A stretch of 6,515 nt of DNA from Fluviibacter sp964498255 (GCA_964498255.1 CAZCGW010000052.1:1-6515); one strand, 5' to 3'. Counted from the stretch's first letter, positions 1 to 4,996 are shown. Notes: a model not told the origin generated them from the sequence alone. Translations and numbers: made by a program.

Positions 1-51
1 GACCCCATCACGCGCAACATCAATCAATTTATCTGCTTTTGCAGACCTTCC
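1..51. mobile_element. IS5-family element end (partial, left window edge)
   Basis: Bases 1-51 are the exact reverse complement of 6461-6511. Read outward from the window they begin GGAAGGTCTGCAAAAG, which resembles the terminal inverted repeat of IS5-type elements (E. coli IS5 starts GGAAGGTGCGAA). The next four bases, CTAA (52-55), fit the YTAR target duplicated by that group. Only the terminus is present, with no transposase. Seen: the repeat and the CTAA. Inferred: the IS5 assignment. Confidence 0.6.
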
Positions 52-68
52 CTAACAAAGAAGAATTC

Positions 69-281
69 ATGAGTTGGCCACTGGAAGCTCAAACGGCCAT
101 GATTTTGCTATACCAGAGTTATTCCAAGAAAACCCTGCTCGACATGGCGCAAATTGAAGATCCGCTTGTTGGGGGCCTGTCGTCTGACGGAACCTCGACC
201 GTGGCAGGGGAAGCACCCCATGTCACGATCGAGGACGTCGTTAGTTGGTCAAAACCGGCCGATCCTCAGCCGAAAAAATAG
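69..281 (+). CDS. hypothetical protein, possibly 5'-truncated by the IS
   Basis: This is an unrecognised ORF of 70 residues if it starts at ATG 69. The frame stays open upstream to the window edge (also a TTG at 39, inside the IS end), so the original start may have been lost when the IS inserted. Upstream of ATG 69 there is only a weak purine run (AAAGAAG). The N-terminal half is helical (EAQTAMILLYQSYSKKTLLD) and the C-terminal half is polar and low in complexity, ending in PQPKK. It has no signal peptide or membrane segment. Its last 16 bases overlap the end of the convergent small membrane protein gene, so at least one of the two could be spurious. Confidence 0.35.
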   Translation: MSWPLEAQTAMILLYQSYSKKTLLDMAQIEDPLVGGLSSDGTSTVAGEAPHVTIEDVVSWSKPADPQPKK

Positions 282-412
282 TGAATTGCGAGCAGCAGAA
301 ATAGAAGCCAGGCTACGAGGCTGACTTTATTGGTAATGTTCTCGCCCTGGTGAATACCGCCGACAAGCTTCTTGCGGATCTTGTCGATATTGTCCCGGCG
401 CATGCGCAGCAT
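266..412 (-). CDS. small single-pass membrane protein (48 aa)
   Basis: This 48-residue ORF starts with ATG at 412 and stops with TGA at 268-266. An AGGAG ribosome binding site lies at 425-421, 8 nt before the ATG. The N-terminal 20 residues are strongly basic (MLRMRRDNIDKIRKKL), then comes a short polar turn, HQGENITNK. Residues 30-47 form one membrane helix (VSLVAWLLFLLLAIHYFF). The basic N-terminus predicts a cytoplasmic N-terminus with the helix at the C-terminal end, an amphipathic-plus-tail-anchor layout. The family is not recognised. The close match of start, ribosome binding site and topology argues for a real gene. It lies just inside the truncated IS3 element and converges on the + strand ORF. 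Confidence 0.55.
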   Translation of the reverse strand: MLRMRRDNIDKIRKKLVGGIHQGENITNKVSLVAWLLFLLLAIHYFFG

Positions 413-499
413 TAGCGGGACTCCTGGTTAGTAGTGCTGACTGGCTCGGTGGTGCATTTGCCGCTTTGAGGTCTGTTGCAAATAAAGGAGTCCGACGGT

Positions 500-1375
500 T
501 TAGGCGGCTATCTGGTTTTTGTAGAACTGCTGCGTGAAGGCAGCAGGCGAGAGATAGCCAAGTCTCGCCTGTTTGCGGATGCGGTTATAAAAGATCTCGA
601 TATATTCCGAGATCACCTGTTTGGCTTCCTCTCTTGTTGCGAAACGTTGATGAAACACAAGTTCAGTCTTCAATGTTCCCCAGCAACTTTCCATGGGAGC
701 GTTGTCCCAGCAATCGCCCTTACGACTCATTGAGGCCAGCATGCCAAATTGCTGCAGTGATTGCTGATACCGCTTGGCGCAGTATTGGCTGCCGCGGTCT
801 GAGTGATGAATAAGCCCTTTAGCTGGCCGCTTAGCCGCCACGGCTCTAAACAGTGCTGTGGCAACAAGGTCTTGTGTCATGCGTGCGCTAAAAGCATGAC
901 CCACCAGTTCCCCGTTGAACAGATCTTTAATGCCAGCAAGGTACAGCCAACCCTCATCAGTTGGAATGTAAGTGATATCCGTTACCCAGGCTTTATTGGG
1001 AGCGCTGACGGTGAATTCACGGTTCAGGAGATTGGGCGCAATCGGTAACGAGTGCCTTGAATCTGTCGTAATCTTGAACTTGCGCTTTTGCTTGCATCGC
1101 AAGCCGAGCTTCTTACGTATCCGCTTGATGCGGCTGACCCCCACAGCAACACCATGATCAGCTAGGTCGGACTGTAAGCGTTCAGGGCCATAGGTATGCC
1201 GTGTGCGCTCATGAGCAGCCTTCACCTCGATCTCCAGTCGCGCATTTGCAATGGCTCGGGGCGACGGCCCACGCTTTGACCAGGCGTGATAGCCGCTCTC
1301 TGACACTTCTAGAACGCGGCACATGGCCGCTACCGGGTAGCTCTGTCGCAGTTGATTGATCCGTTCGTATCTCAC
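500..1375 (-). CDS. IS3-family transposase OrfB (DDE integrase domain)
   Basis: The protein has 291 residues, the usual OrfB length. An N-terminal HTH_21-like region (about 40-95) precedes an rve integrase core with all three catalytic acids: D133 (VTDITY), D193 (HHSDRGSQYC) and E229 (DNAPMESCWG). The 35 residues between the second D and the E give the classic DD35E spacing. The C-terminus (EIFYNRIRKQARLGYLSPAAF) is typical of the IS3 subgroup. The start is GTG at 1375, which overlaps the OrfA stop (GTGA). In this family the active enzyme is normally OrfAB, made by -1 frameshifting; the slippery heptamer at 1411-1405 feeds exactly into this frame. With OrfA truncated, full transposase cannot be made from this copy. 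Confidence 0.93.
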   Translation of the reverse strand: MRYERINQLRQSYPVAAMCRVLEVSESGYHAWSKRGPSPRAIANARLEIEVKAAHERTRHTYGPERLQSDLADHGVAVGVSRIKRIRKKLGLRCKQKRKFKITTDSRHSLPIAPNLLNREFTVSAPNKAWVTDITYIPTDEGWLYLAGIKDLFNGELVGHAFSARMTQDLVATALFRAVAAKRPAKGLIHHSDRGSQYCAKRYQQSLQQFGMLASMSRKGDCWDNAPMESCWGTLKTELVFHQRFATREEAKQVISEYIEIFYNRIRKQARLGYLSPAAFTQQFYKNQIAA

Positions 1376-1488
1376 CGCGACTCCTTCGCGAAATACGTCG
1401 CAAGCTTTTTTAGGAGATCTCGCTCCATCTTGGTTTCTGCCAGTTCTTTACGAGTTCTGGCAAGCTCAACCTCTAGTTCACTTGGTAT
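1372..1488 (-). pseudogene. IS3-family transposase OrfA, C-terminal remnant
   Basis: In the frame ending at TGA 1374-1372 the sequence reads IPSELEVELARTRKELAE, then TKMERDLLKKLATYFAKESR. This is the leucine-zipper-like coiled coil that ends OrfA proteins of this family. The helix-turn-helix N-terminus is absent: upstream of 1488 the frame no longer resembles OrfA. The deletion or recombination junction therefore lies at about 1488/1489, directly before the hairpin and the small membrane protein genes. No start codon belonging to OrfA is left. Confidence 0.75.
1405..1411 (-). promoter_or_regulatory. A6G programmed -1 frameshift site of the IS3 element
   Basis: The minus strand reads AAAAAAG inside OrfA codons CTA-AAA-AAG. 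A -1 slip here continues through ACDVFREGVAV into the OrfB frame without a stop. IS3 elements use this signal to make the OrfAB fusion transposase. It is intact although OrfA is truncated. Confidence 0.75.
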
Positions 1489-1507
1489 GCGGCAAGCGCA
1501 AATCCGC

Positions 1508-1555
1508 CGGCTCAATCGCTCCAGTTAATGGAGATGCTTGAGCCGTTGTTTTTTT
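1508..1555 (+). terminator. hairpin plus T-run, possible rho-independent terminator
   Basis: The arms CGGCTCAA (1508-1515) and TTGAGCCG (1538-1545) enclose an inner stem CTCCA/TGGAG (1519-1523/1529-1533) with loop GTTAA. TTGTTTTTTT follows (1546-1555). This fits a + strand terminator, probably left from a gene whose body was replaced by the IS3 remnant. The caveat is that the same bases are an open frame running into the next gene (a 1528 ATG lies in the hairpin), so the signal could instead be a structure in that gene's leader. Confidence 0.5.
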
Positions 1556-1569
1556 GGGGGCCACTCACA

Positions 1570-1788
1570 ATGTCAGTCGTTATACTGATATTAATGAGCA
1601 TTGATTCCTTATGGCCTGTAGTAATCGGATTGATCGCCTCGCCTCTTGCGTACCTTGCTCAAGGGATTCTGTCGTGGGAATATGGTGCTACTCTTGCTGT
1701 CTACGCATTAATGACCGCCATAGTCGCAGCAGCCGTTTTTGCTATTGCTAACTTAGGAAGCCTCAGGAAGAAAACACATCCAACTTAA
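1570..1788 (+). CDS. small hydrophobic membrane protein (72 aa)
   Basis: This unrecognised protein carries two or three membrane helices: residues about 2-10 (VVILILMSI), 14-34 (WPVVIGLIASPLAYLAQGIL) and 39-62 (ATLAVYALMTAIVAAAVFAIANL). It ends in the basic tail RKKTHPT. The start is taken at ATG 1570, with GGGGG at 1556-1560 as a weak ribosome binding site 9 nt upstream. ATG 1528 would add MEMLEPLFFWGPLT, which looks like natural helix sequence but lies inside the hairpin and has no ribosome binding site. The frame is open back to 1477 across the IS junction, so the original N-terminus could be lost. It sits 12 bases before the next gene, so the two are likely co-transcribed. Confidence 0.55.
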   Translation: MSVVILILMSIDSLWPVVIGLIASPLAYLAQGILSWEYGATLAVYALMTAIVAAAVFAIANLGSLRKKTHPT

Positions 1789-1800
1789 AAGGAGAATGTC

Positions 1801-2064
1801 ATGGTAAATCGCATTTCAGGAGCATTGTCGGGGTTGTGCCAATTATTGGCGCGCTTGTTGTTTGGTCTGGCAGCGTTTTCGTTTATTGCTGGGCTGGCAT
1901 ACGCAGCGATCGCTACGATTTTTGAGCATGAGCTCCTTGGCATGGATGCTTCGCAAATCAGTCTTCTCGGCGCCGCTTGGGGCGCAGGATTCGTTGCCGC
2001 AGGTGGCCTGTTTCTTTATCTGCGCGCTGTTTGTGCTCATTCATTGTCTGGAACGACATCATGA
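1801..2064 (+). CDS. small membrane protein (87 aa), perhaps truncated by an in-frame TGA
   Basis: ATG 1801 has a strong GGAG ribosome binding site at 1791-1794. The protein has a basic N-terminus and two membrane helices, about residues 14-40 (LARLLFGLAAFSFIAGLAYA) and 54-76 (ISLLGAAWGAGFVAAGGLFLYL), joined by the acidic turn IFEHELLGMD. No family is recognised. It forms a unit with the membrane protein gene just upstream. The stop is TGA 2062-2064. Beyond it the same frame continues with plausible coding sequence (SEATSTQLSGQPGLAYLGDL and KHNDAATNVSS, to about 2150) before it enters DNA antisense to the toxin gene. The C-terminus may therefore be prematurely ended; a frameshift near 2000 into the +1 frame (FFICALFVLIHCLERHHD) is the other reading. 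Confidence 0.6.
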   Translation: MVNRISGALSGLCQLLARLLFGLAAFSFIAGLAYAAIATIFEHELLGMDASQISLLGAAWGAGFVAAGGLFLYLRAVCAHSLSGTTS

Positions 2065-2152
2065 TCTGAAGCAACAAGCACGCAGCTATCGGGTCAGCCG
2101 GGGTTGGCGTATCTGGGGGATCTGGCCAAGCACAACGATGCTGCCACCAACG

Positions 2153-2446
2153 TCAGTAGCCAACCTCTTTCTGATGCCGGAATGCCAAAATGTATACCGT
2201 ATCAGGATTCGGTTCGTGACGATACAGGGCGACATAGCCGGAGTCGCCAAATGCAATCACCAGCTCGCGTAGTAACGGCATTTCAGGAAACGGTCTGCCT
2301 ACATCTGGGGTCGTTTCCAGCAACAGAATCTGTCGCTCGATTGCCTGAGCAGCGCGCCTTGCAGCAGCCGGTTCTTTAGCGGCCAGAAAACCTCGGCATC
2401 GCTCCAGGCCTTGCGCCGCAATTTCGGTAACGATTACCCGTGGCAC
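2153..2446 (-). CDS. RelE/ParE-family type II toxin
   Basis: The protein has 97 residues, normal for the family. It shows the N-terminal strand and long helices (RVIVTEIAAQGLERCRGFLA, then AARRAAQAIERQI), the central LLETTPDVGRPFPEMPLLRE, and the C-terminal core SGYVALYRHEPNPDTVYILA with FRHQKEVGY. The fold acts in the cytoplasm, either on translating mRNA (RelE) or on DNA gyrase (ParE); sequence alone does not decide which. The start is GTG 2446, 13 bases inside the upstream antitoxin gene, which suggests translational coupling. Both proteins look complete, so this locus is probably functional. Confidence 0.85.
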   Translation of the reverse strand: MPRVIVTEIAAQGLERCRGFLAAKEPAAARRAAQAIERQILLLETTPDVGRPFPEMPLLRELVIAFGDSGYVALYRHEPNPDTVYILAFRHQKEVGY

Positions 2447-2706
2447 TCAGGCACCGCCTTTTCCTGTTCGGTGCCCCACGTATTCAACCAGGCGCGGACT
2501 TCCTGACCTGTTAAGTGCCGGCCGGTCTCCTGATAGGCCTCCCAAGCACCCAACGCTTCGTGCTTCAAGCGCTCACGAGCTTCTTCTCGCTCGACATATT
2601 GTTGGATGGCATCGAGCATGATCCAGTGCGATGAGCGGCGGCGCTGGCTGGCGAGGTGTTGGACGCGGCTTTTGAGTGCATCGTCAATCTTGAGTGAAGT
2701 TGCCAT
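2434..2706 (-). CDS. CopG/ParD-type ribbon-helix-helix antitoxin
   Basis: The protein has 90 residues. ATG 2706 was chosen because an AAGGAAAA ribosome binding site precedes it and because the family starts with the DNA-binding strand MATSLKIDD. Residues 2-45 are the ribbon-helix-helix (SLKIDDALKSRVQHLASQRR, then RSSHWIMLDAIQQYVEREEA). The C-terminal half (WEAYQETGRHLTGQEVRAWL) is the toxin-binding tail typical of antitoxins paired with ParE-like toxins. It neutralises the toxin encoded just downstream and, as the DNA-binding partner, should repress their common promoter. The longer open frame up to 2847 runs through the promoter region and is not coding. Confidence 0.87.
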   Translation of the reverse strand: MATSLKIDDALKSRVQHLASQRRRSSHWIMLDAIQQYVEREEARERLKHEALGAWEAYQETGRHLTGQEVRAWLNTWGTEQEKAVPECHG

Positions 2707-2718
2707 GGCTTTTCCTTG

Positions 2719-2769
2719 ATACTTAGTATTACCAAGTGATAACTTATAGACTCGTGCTCGGATCGTCAA
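2719..2769 (-). promoter_or_regulatory. promoter and operator of the CopG/ParE-type operon
   Basis: On the minus strand a -35-like TTGACG (2769-2764) and a -10-like TATAAG (2748-2743) are 15 bases apart, which is short. Between the -10 and the ribosome binding site lies the 11-base palindrome ATACTTAGTAT (2719-2729), a likely binding site for the ribbon-helix-helix antitoxin. ACTT/AAGT half-sites extend it toward 2736. Confidence 0.5.
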
Positions 2770-2847
2770 GGAAAAGTAACGTCTCTCAAGCATAGATGGC
2801 CTGCCATGATTCTTCCAACCAACCATTCCTGGAGAACGGCTTTCCAT

Positions 2848-3792
2848 CTAATTTCGATTTTTTTCAAGCGGTCTTAGCACTGTGACGTAATCACTCGGAT
2901 CAACAACATTGCCGCTCTGGATGACCTCAAAGTGAAGGTGTGCGCCGGTTGATCGCCCGGTGTTTCCAGACAATGCAATATTCTGCCCTGCTGAAACATG
3001 ATCTCCCTCTTTGACCAGTAGCGTATTGGCATGCGCATAACGCGTACTTAGTTCATCTGCATGTCTGATAACAATCGTATTTCCGTACTGGGGATCGTAG
3101 GCCGCTTGTGACACAACGCCGGAACCTGATGCGTAGATGGGCGTATTCTCGGGCAATTCAAAATCCACTCCCGAATGAAAACTCTTCCGCTTTGTGATCG
3201 GATCAACCCGCTCACCAAATTCGCTAGAGACATATGCTGGGTTTTTCCGAACCGGTACGCGAATCGGTAACGCATTCATGTAGTCCATGGCAGCATCCAG
3301 TGCATCTGCACGAGCAGAAAGCCCTCGCCGCCGTTCGGCCAGCCCCTTTTGCATATGCTTCAATGCCGCCAACGTGCTTCGATCCTCAGATTGCAAAGAA
3401 TTGCCCAAGAGATACTCGATACCGCCCAAAGCGTGCGAGCCATTTCGGCTTCTGATCGCCACAGGGACAAACGTGGCCGCAAGCTTCTGTTGTGCCAGTT
3501 CGGTTTGTCGAACCCGTTGCTCGATCAGTGCCTGTTCCTTGTCGATCTCTTTAAGTCGGTTCCGGTAGACGGCGTTTAAGTCTTCAAGTTCTGACGCCGT
3601 ATGGAGGTTGCCTAACTGTCGTGCAATCTCTGGATCATATTCCAGCGCCATCCGAAAACCAAAAAACTGTAGCGCGCTCCCAGCCCCTATGAGCAGCAAC
3701 ACGACAGTGAGTGCGGCGACGGTGACCGTTCTAAGCGTCAGGTTGAAACTATGTATCTTGCCAACCGGACCGGATACCCAGAATATCTGCAC
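2848..3792 (-). CDS. membrane-anchored M23 (LytM-type) peptidase
   Basis: The protein has 314 residues: a short cytoplasmic N-terminus, one membrane helix (about 22-43), a periplasmic coiled coil (about 66-108 and 140-170), and a C-terminal M23 domain (about 185-305). The zinc ligands are visible: H206 and D210 (HSGVD) and H287 (HLH, 285-287), with the second conserved His at 254 (RYAH). All catalytic positions are present, so it is probably an active peptidoglycan endopeptidase rather than an inactive activator. GTG 3792 is the start because only it keeps the membrane anchor; its ribosome binding site is weak, so it may be coupled to the bactofilin gene that ends 8 bases upstream. Bactofilin/M23 pairs localise wall remodelling in several bacteria. 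Confidence 0.9.
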   Translation of the reverse strand: MQIFWVSGPVGKIHSFNLTLRTVTVAALTVVLLLIGAGSALQFFGFRMALEYDPEIARQLGNLHTASELEDLNAVYRNRLKEIDKEQALIEQRVRQTELAQQKLAATFVPVAIRSRNGSHALGGIEYLLGNSLQSEDRSTLAALKHMQKGLAERRRGLSARADALDAAMDYMNALPIRVPVRKNPAYVSSEFGERVDPITKRKSFHSGVDFELPENTPIYASGSGVVSQAAYDPQYGNTIVIRHADELSTRYAHANTLLVKEGDHVSAGQNIALSGNTGRSTGAHLHFEVIQSGNVVDPSDYVTVLRPLEKNRN

Positions 3793-3800
3793 GCCGTCAA

Positions 3801-4226
3801 TTACTTCTCAACAGACTTCGCGGCCTTGCCGATCGCTTTCGCCGCACTCGTCCGGGCACCTTCATCAATTTGAGAGAGCTGGCCAATAATTCTAGCGCCT
3901 GGGGTCACACCAATCGATCCATAAGTGATGTTGCCTTGAACCTTGGCCGAATCAACCACCTCGACCCTGCCTGTCGCAACAATGTCCCCGCAAACAGTAC
4001 CGGCGACGATCACATCATTAGCGGCGATATTGCCCGTGACCGTTGCGCCAACGGCAACCGCCACGGTTGCACCTTGGTTCTCCGATTGAAGAATGTTGCC
4101 GTTCACCACGCCATCGATTCGCAGGCTGTCTGCGGCGACCAAGTCGCCTTCGATGCGTAATGATGCCCCGATGATCGATTCGAACTTCTCAATAGACTTT
4201 CCGAGAGTTGATTTCTTCCTGAACAC
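3801..4226 (-). CDS. bactofilin, polymer-forming cytoskeletal protein
   Basis: The protein has 141 residues from GTG 4226. GTG 4235 is in frame and would give 144 residues, but it overlaps the GGAGG ribosome binding site (4239-4235), which is ideally placed 8 nt before 4226. A basic N-terminus with SIEKFESIIG precedes a right-handed beta-helix of short repeats rich in G, V and I (LRIEGDLVAADSLRIDGVVN, VTGNIAANDVIVAGTVCGDI, RVEVVDSAKVQGNITYGSIG). The tail is an Ala/Lys-rich helix. Bactofilins assemble into filaments without nucleotide and act as membrane-associated scaffolds for cell-wall enzymes; the downstream M23 peptidase is the expected partner. The length and repeat pattern are normal. 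Confidence 0.93.
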   Translation of the reverse strand: MFRKKSTLGKSIEKFESIIGASLRIEGDLVAADSLRIDGVVNGNILQSENQGATVAVAVGATVTGNIAANDVIVAGTVCGDIVATGRVEVVDSAKVQGNITYGSIGVTPGARIIGQLSQIDEGARTSAAKAIGKAAKSVEK

Positions 4227-4255
4227 TTTTGCCACCTCCGTTAAGTTACTTGGCC

Positions 4256-4477
4256 TTAAATATAGGCATTCAATCCAATGGTTACCGGCTTGCCATCAAC
4301 CAACACATCGGTCACCACATTTGCTGCGAGCAGATCCCACAACCATAGCCAAGACTCCTAGAACGAGGACGAATCGGTAGCGAACTTTCCGATAGTCGGG
4401 AGGCGCCAGTATTGCCCTGTGCCGGGTGGTTTGGAAGCGGCCACTGCTGGCGCCCGGGCGTCCCGAAAACTGCTCAT
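4256..4477 (-). pseudogene. decayed ORF with internal amber codon
   Basis: From ATG 4477 one frame runs 74 codons to TAA 4258-4256, interrupted only by TAG at 4360-4358 (codon 40). The first part ends GQYWRLPTIGKFATDSSSF. The second (LWDLLAANVVTDVLVDGK, then PVTIGLNAYI) looks like genuine coding sequence and ends just before the bactofilin ribosome binding site. A second frame overlaps it (GTG 4511 to 4296, 71 codons, with a hydrophobic run FVLVLGVLAMVV) and also has protein-like stretches such as VKAALEVLRLDEQF. The simplest explanation is a small gene broken by a nonsense change and indels, perhaps continuous with the lipoprotein-like ORF upstream. The family is not recognised. Confidence 0.35.
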
Positions 4478-4504
4478 CTAACCTCAAAACTTCAAGAGCG
4501 GCCT

Positions 4505-4621
4505 TCACCACTTGAATACCTCGGTGGAGACCTTCGCAGAATTATTGTTAGCAGCGACAGTGCATCCCAAAGATGACAAGGCTAAGCAGACCAGGATTAA
4601 CCTCAGTACATGCCGACACAT
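4505..4621 (-). CDS. short lipoprotein-like ORF (38 aa), probably broken
   Basis: ATG 4621 has GAGGAG at 4638-4633, 11 nt upstream. The product begins as a signal peptide: basic MCRHVLR, hydrophobic LILVCLALSSLG, then cysteine 20. SLGC is a loose lipobox because position -3 is Ser instead of Leu. Only 18 residues follow (CTVAANNNSAKVSTEVFKW). At the TGA (4507-4505) another frame takes over with VVKAALEVLRLDEQF; one extra base would join them, so this is probably the N-terminus of a frameshifted lipoprotein. It lies 41 bases downstream of the tRNA-like gene on the same strand. Confidence 0.4.
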   Translation of the reverse strand: MCRHVLRLILVCLALSSLGCTVAANNNSAKVSTEVFKW

Positions 4622-4661
4622 ATAATTGATCACTCCTCTTGCGAAGGACTATTCGTATAAA

Positions 4662-4746
4662 TGGCGGAAGCGGTGGGATTCGAACCCACGATACCTGTTA
4701 GGGTATGCCAGTAGACCGATGCCTTCAGCCCCTCGGCCACGCTTCC
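4662..4746 (-). tRNA. tRNA-Ser-like gene lacking a normal anticodon loop
   Basis: Minus-strand parts in order: acceptor GGAAGCG paired with CGCTTCC, discriminator G and encoded CCA; D arm GCC-GAGGGGCTGAA-GGC; long variable arm ATACC-CTAACA-GGTAT; and T arm GTGGG-TTCGAAT-CCCAC. All are canonical for tRNA-Ser. The anticodon arm reads TCGGT-CT-ACTGG: five pairs (two G-U) around only two bases, where tRNA-Ser(UGA) usually has CCGGT-CTTGAAA-ACCGG. The gene is 85 nt, five shorter than usual, and the missing bases correspond to TGAAA with the anticodon. It should not decode. It may be a pseudogene, a tRNA-like RNA with another use, or a sequencing or assembly deletion. Confidence 0.8.
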
Positions 4747-4750
4747 GATC

Positions 4751-4899
4751 GGGTTCCCTGGCTATACAGCTCTCTTCCAAAGAACCCTAGGCTTCAACCT
4801 CATGCTCGAAGCCCTAAGTCAAATTAGGTGCCAGTGTTGCCCCGTATCGGGGTTGGGCGGGGATACAGGTGGCGCAATACGCAGCCTGCAACACTGACC
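4751..4899 (-). ncRNA. candidate structured RNA immediately upstream of the tRNA-like gene
   Basis: Minus-strand elements in order. P1: GGTCAGTGTTGC (4899-4888) pairs with GCAACACTGGCACC (4840-4827), 12 bp with a GC bulge. Inside it are P2 (4887-4867: AGG/CCT and GCG/CGC) and P3 (GTATC/GATAC, 4866-4844, with a C-rich 13-nt loop). P1, P2 and P3 abut with only GGG unpaired, a three-way junction. Then H2 (GGCTTC/GAAGCC, 4813-4790) and H1: GGGTTCTTTGG (4787-4777) pairs with CCAGGGAACCC (4761-4751) over 11 bp including two G-U pairs. Those would be A-C mismatches on the other strand, so the minus strand is the RNA. The -10 box puts the RNA start at about 4898, at the foot of P1. No known family is recognised; it lacks the SRP RNA GGAA-loop signature. 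Confidence 0.5.
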
Positions 4900-4904
4900 G
4901 CAGA

Positions 4905-4910
4905 ATTATA
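4905..4910 (-). promoter_or_regulatory. perfect -10 box for the structured RNA / tRNA-like transcript
   Basis: The minus strand reads TATAAT at 4910-4905, followed by TCTGCG and then G at 4898 as likely first base. No good -35 is visible at 16-18 bases; the best placed hexamers are near CCTGAG. The stretch 4900-4996 otherwise contains only this promoter and the end of the antitoxin gene. Confidence 0.5.
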
Positions 4911-4996
4911 CAACGCTCGAAATCAGCTCAGGAGTTGACTTTGTAATGCTGCTCGATGCTGATGGGATAATCGACTGCCACTACAATCATACTGCG

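Larger units (their letters stand above)
468..1488 (-). mobile_element. IS3-family insertion sequence, 5'-truncated
   Basis: The element reads right to left. It has a complete OrfB transposase, the last ~38 codons of OrfA, and an A6G frameshift heptamer. The 3' end is taken near 468 because IS3 ends read TG...CA and the sequence from there (TGAGGTCTGTTGCAAATAAA) leads into the OrfB stop; TG at 474 is an alternative, so this edge is uncertain by about 10 bases. OrfA homology stops abruptly near 1488, so roughly 200 bases of OrfA and the left inverted repeat are missing. The element should not be able to move by itself. Confidence 0.7.

Noticed and set aside
476..1157. Plus-strand ORFs inside the IS3 transposase gene
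   Set aside because: They are shadows of OrfB, whose DDE residues and length are complete.
3048..3275. Antisense and shifted ORFs inside the M23 peptidase and bactofilin genes (also 3234-3579, 3608-4160)
   Set aside because: The genes they overlap have complete domains and motifs. These frames show no family features.
4296..4511. 71-residue minus-strand ORF with a hydrophobic stretch
   Set aside because: It overlaps two other partly coding-like frames, has no ribosome binding site for its GTG and ends out of step with the convincing C-terminal frame. It is treated as part of the decayed region, not as a gene.
4662..4672. tRNA 3' end as an integrase attachment site for a genomic island
   Set aside because: No integrase gene is present and I found no second copy of the tRNA 3' end in the window.
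4662..4746. tRNA-Ser as an amber suppressor with CUA anticodon
   Set aside because: CTA occurs in the arm, but no 7-base loop with a 5-bp stem can be built around it. Only the TCGGT/ACTGG pairing with a collapsed loop fits.
4827..4899. SRP (4.5S) RNA or 6S RNA as identity of the structured RNA
   Set aside because: The conserved SRP apical sequence with its GGAA loop is absent on both strands, and the large central bubble of 6S RNA is not formed.
4928..4990. 20-codon minus-strand ORF in frame just after the winged-helix antitoxin stop
   Set aside because: It is short, has no ribosome binding site, and the antitoxin already has a normal end. It is most likely chance.
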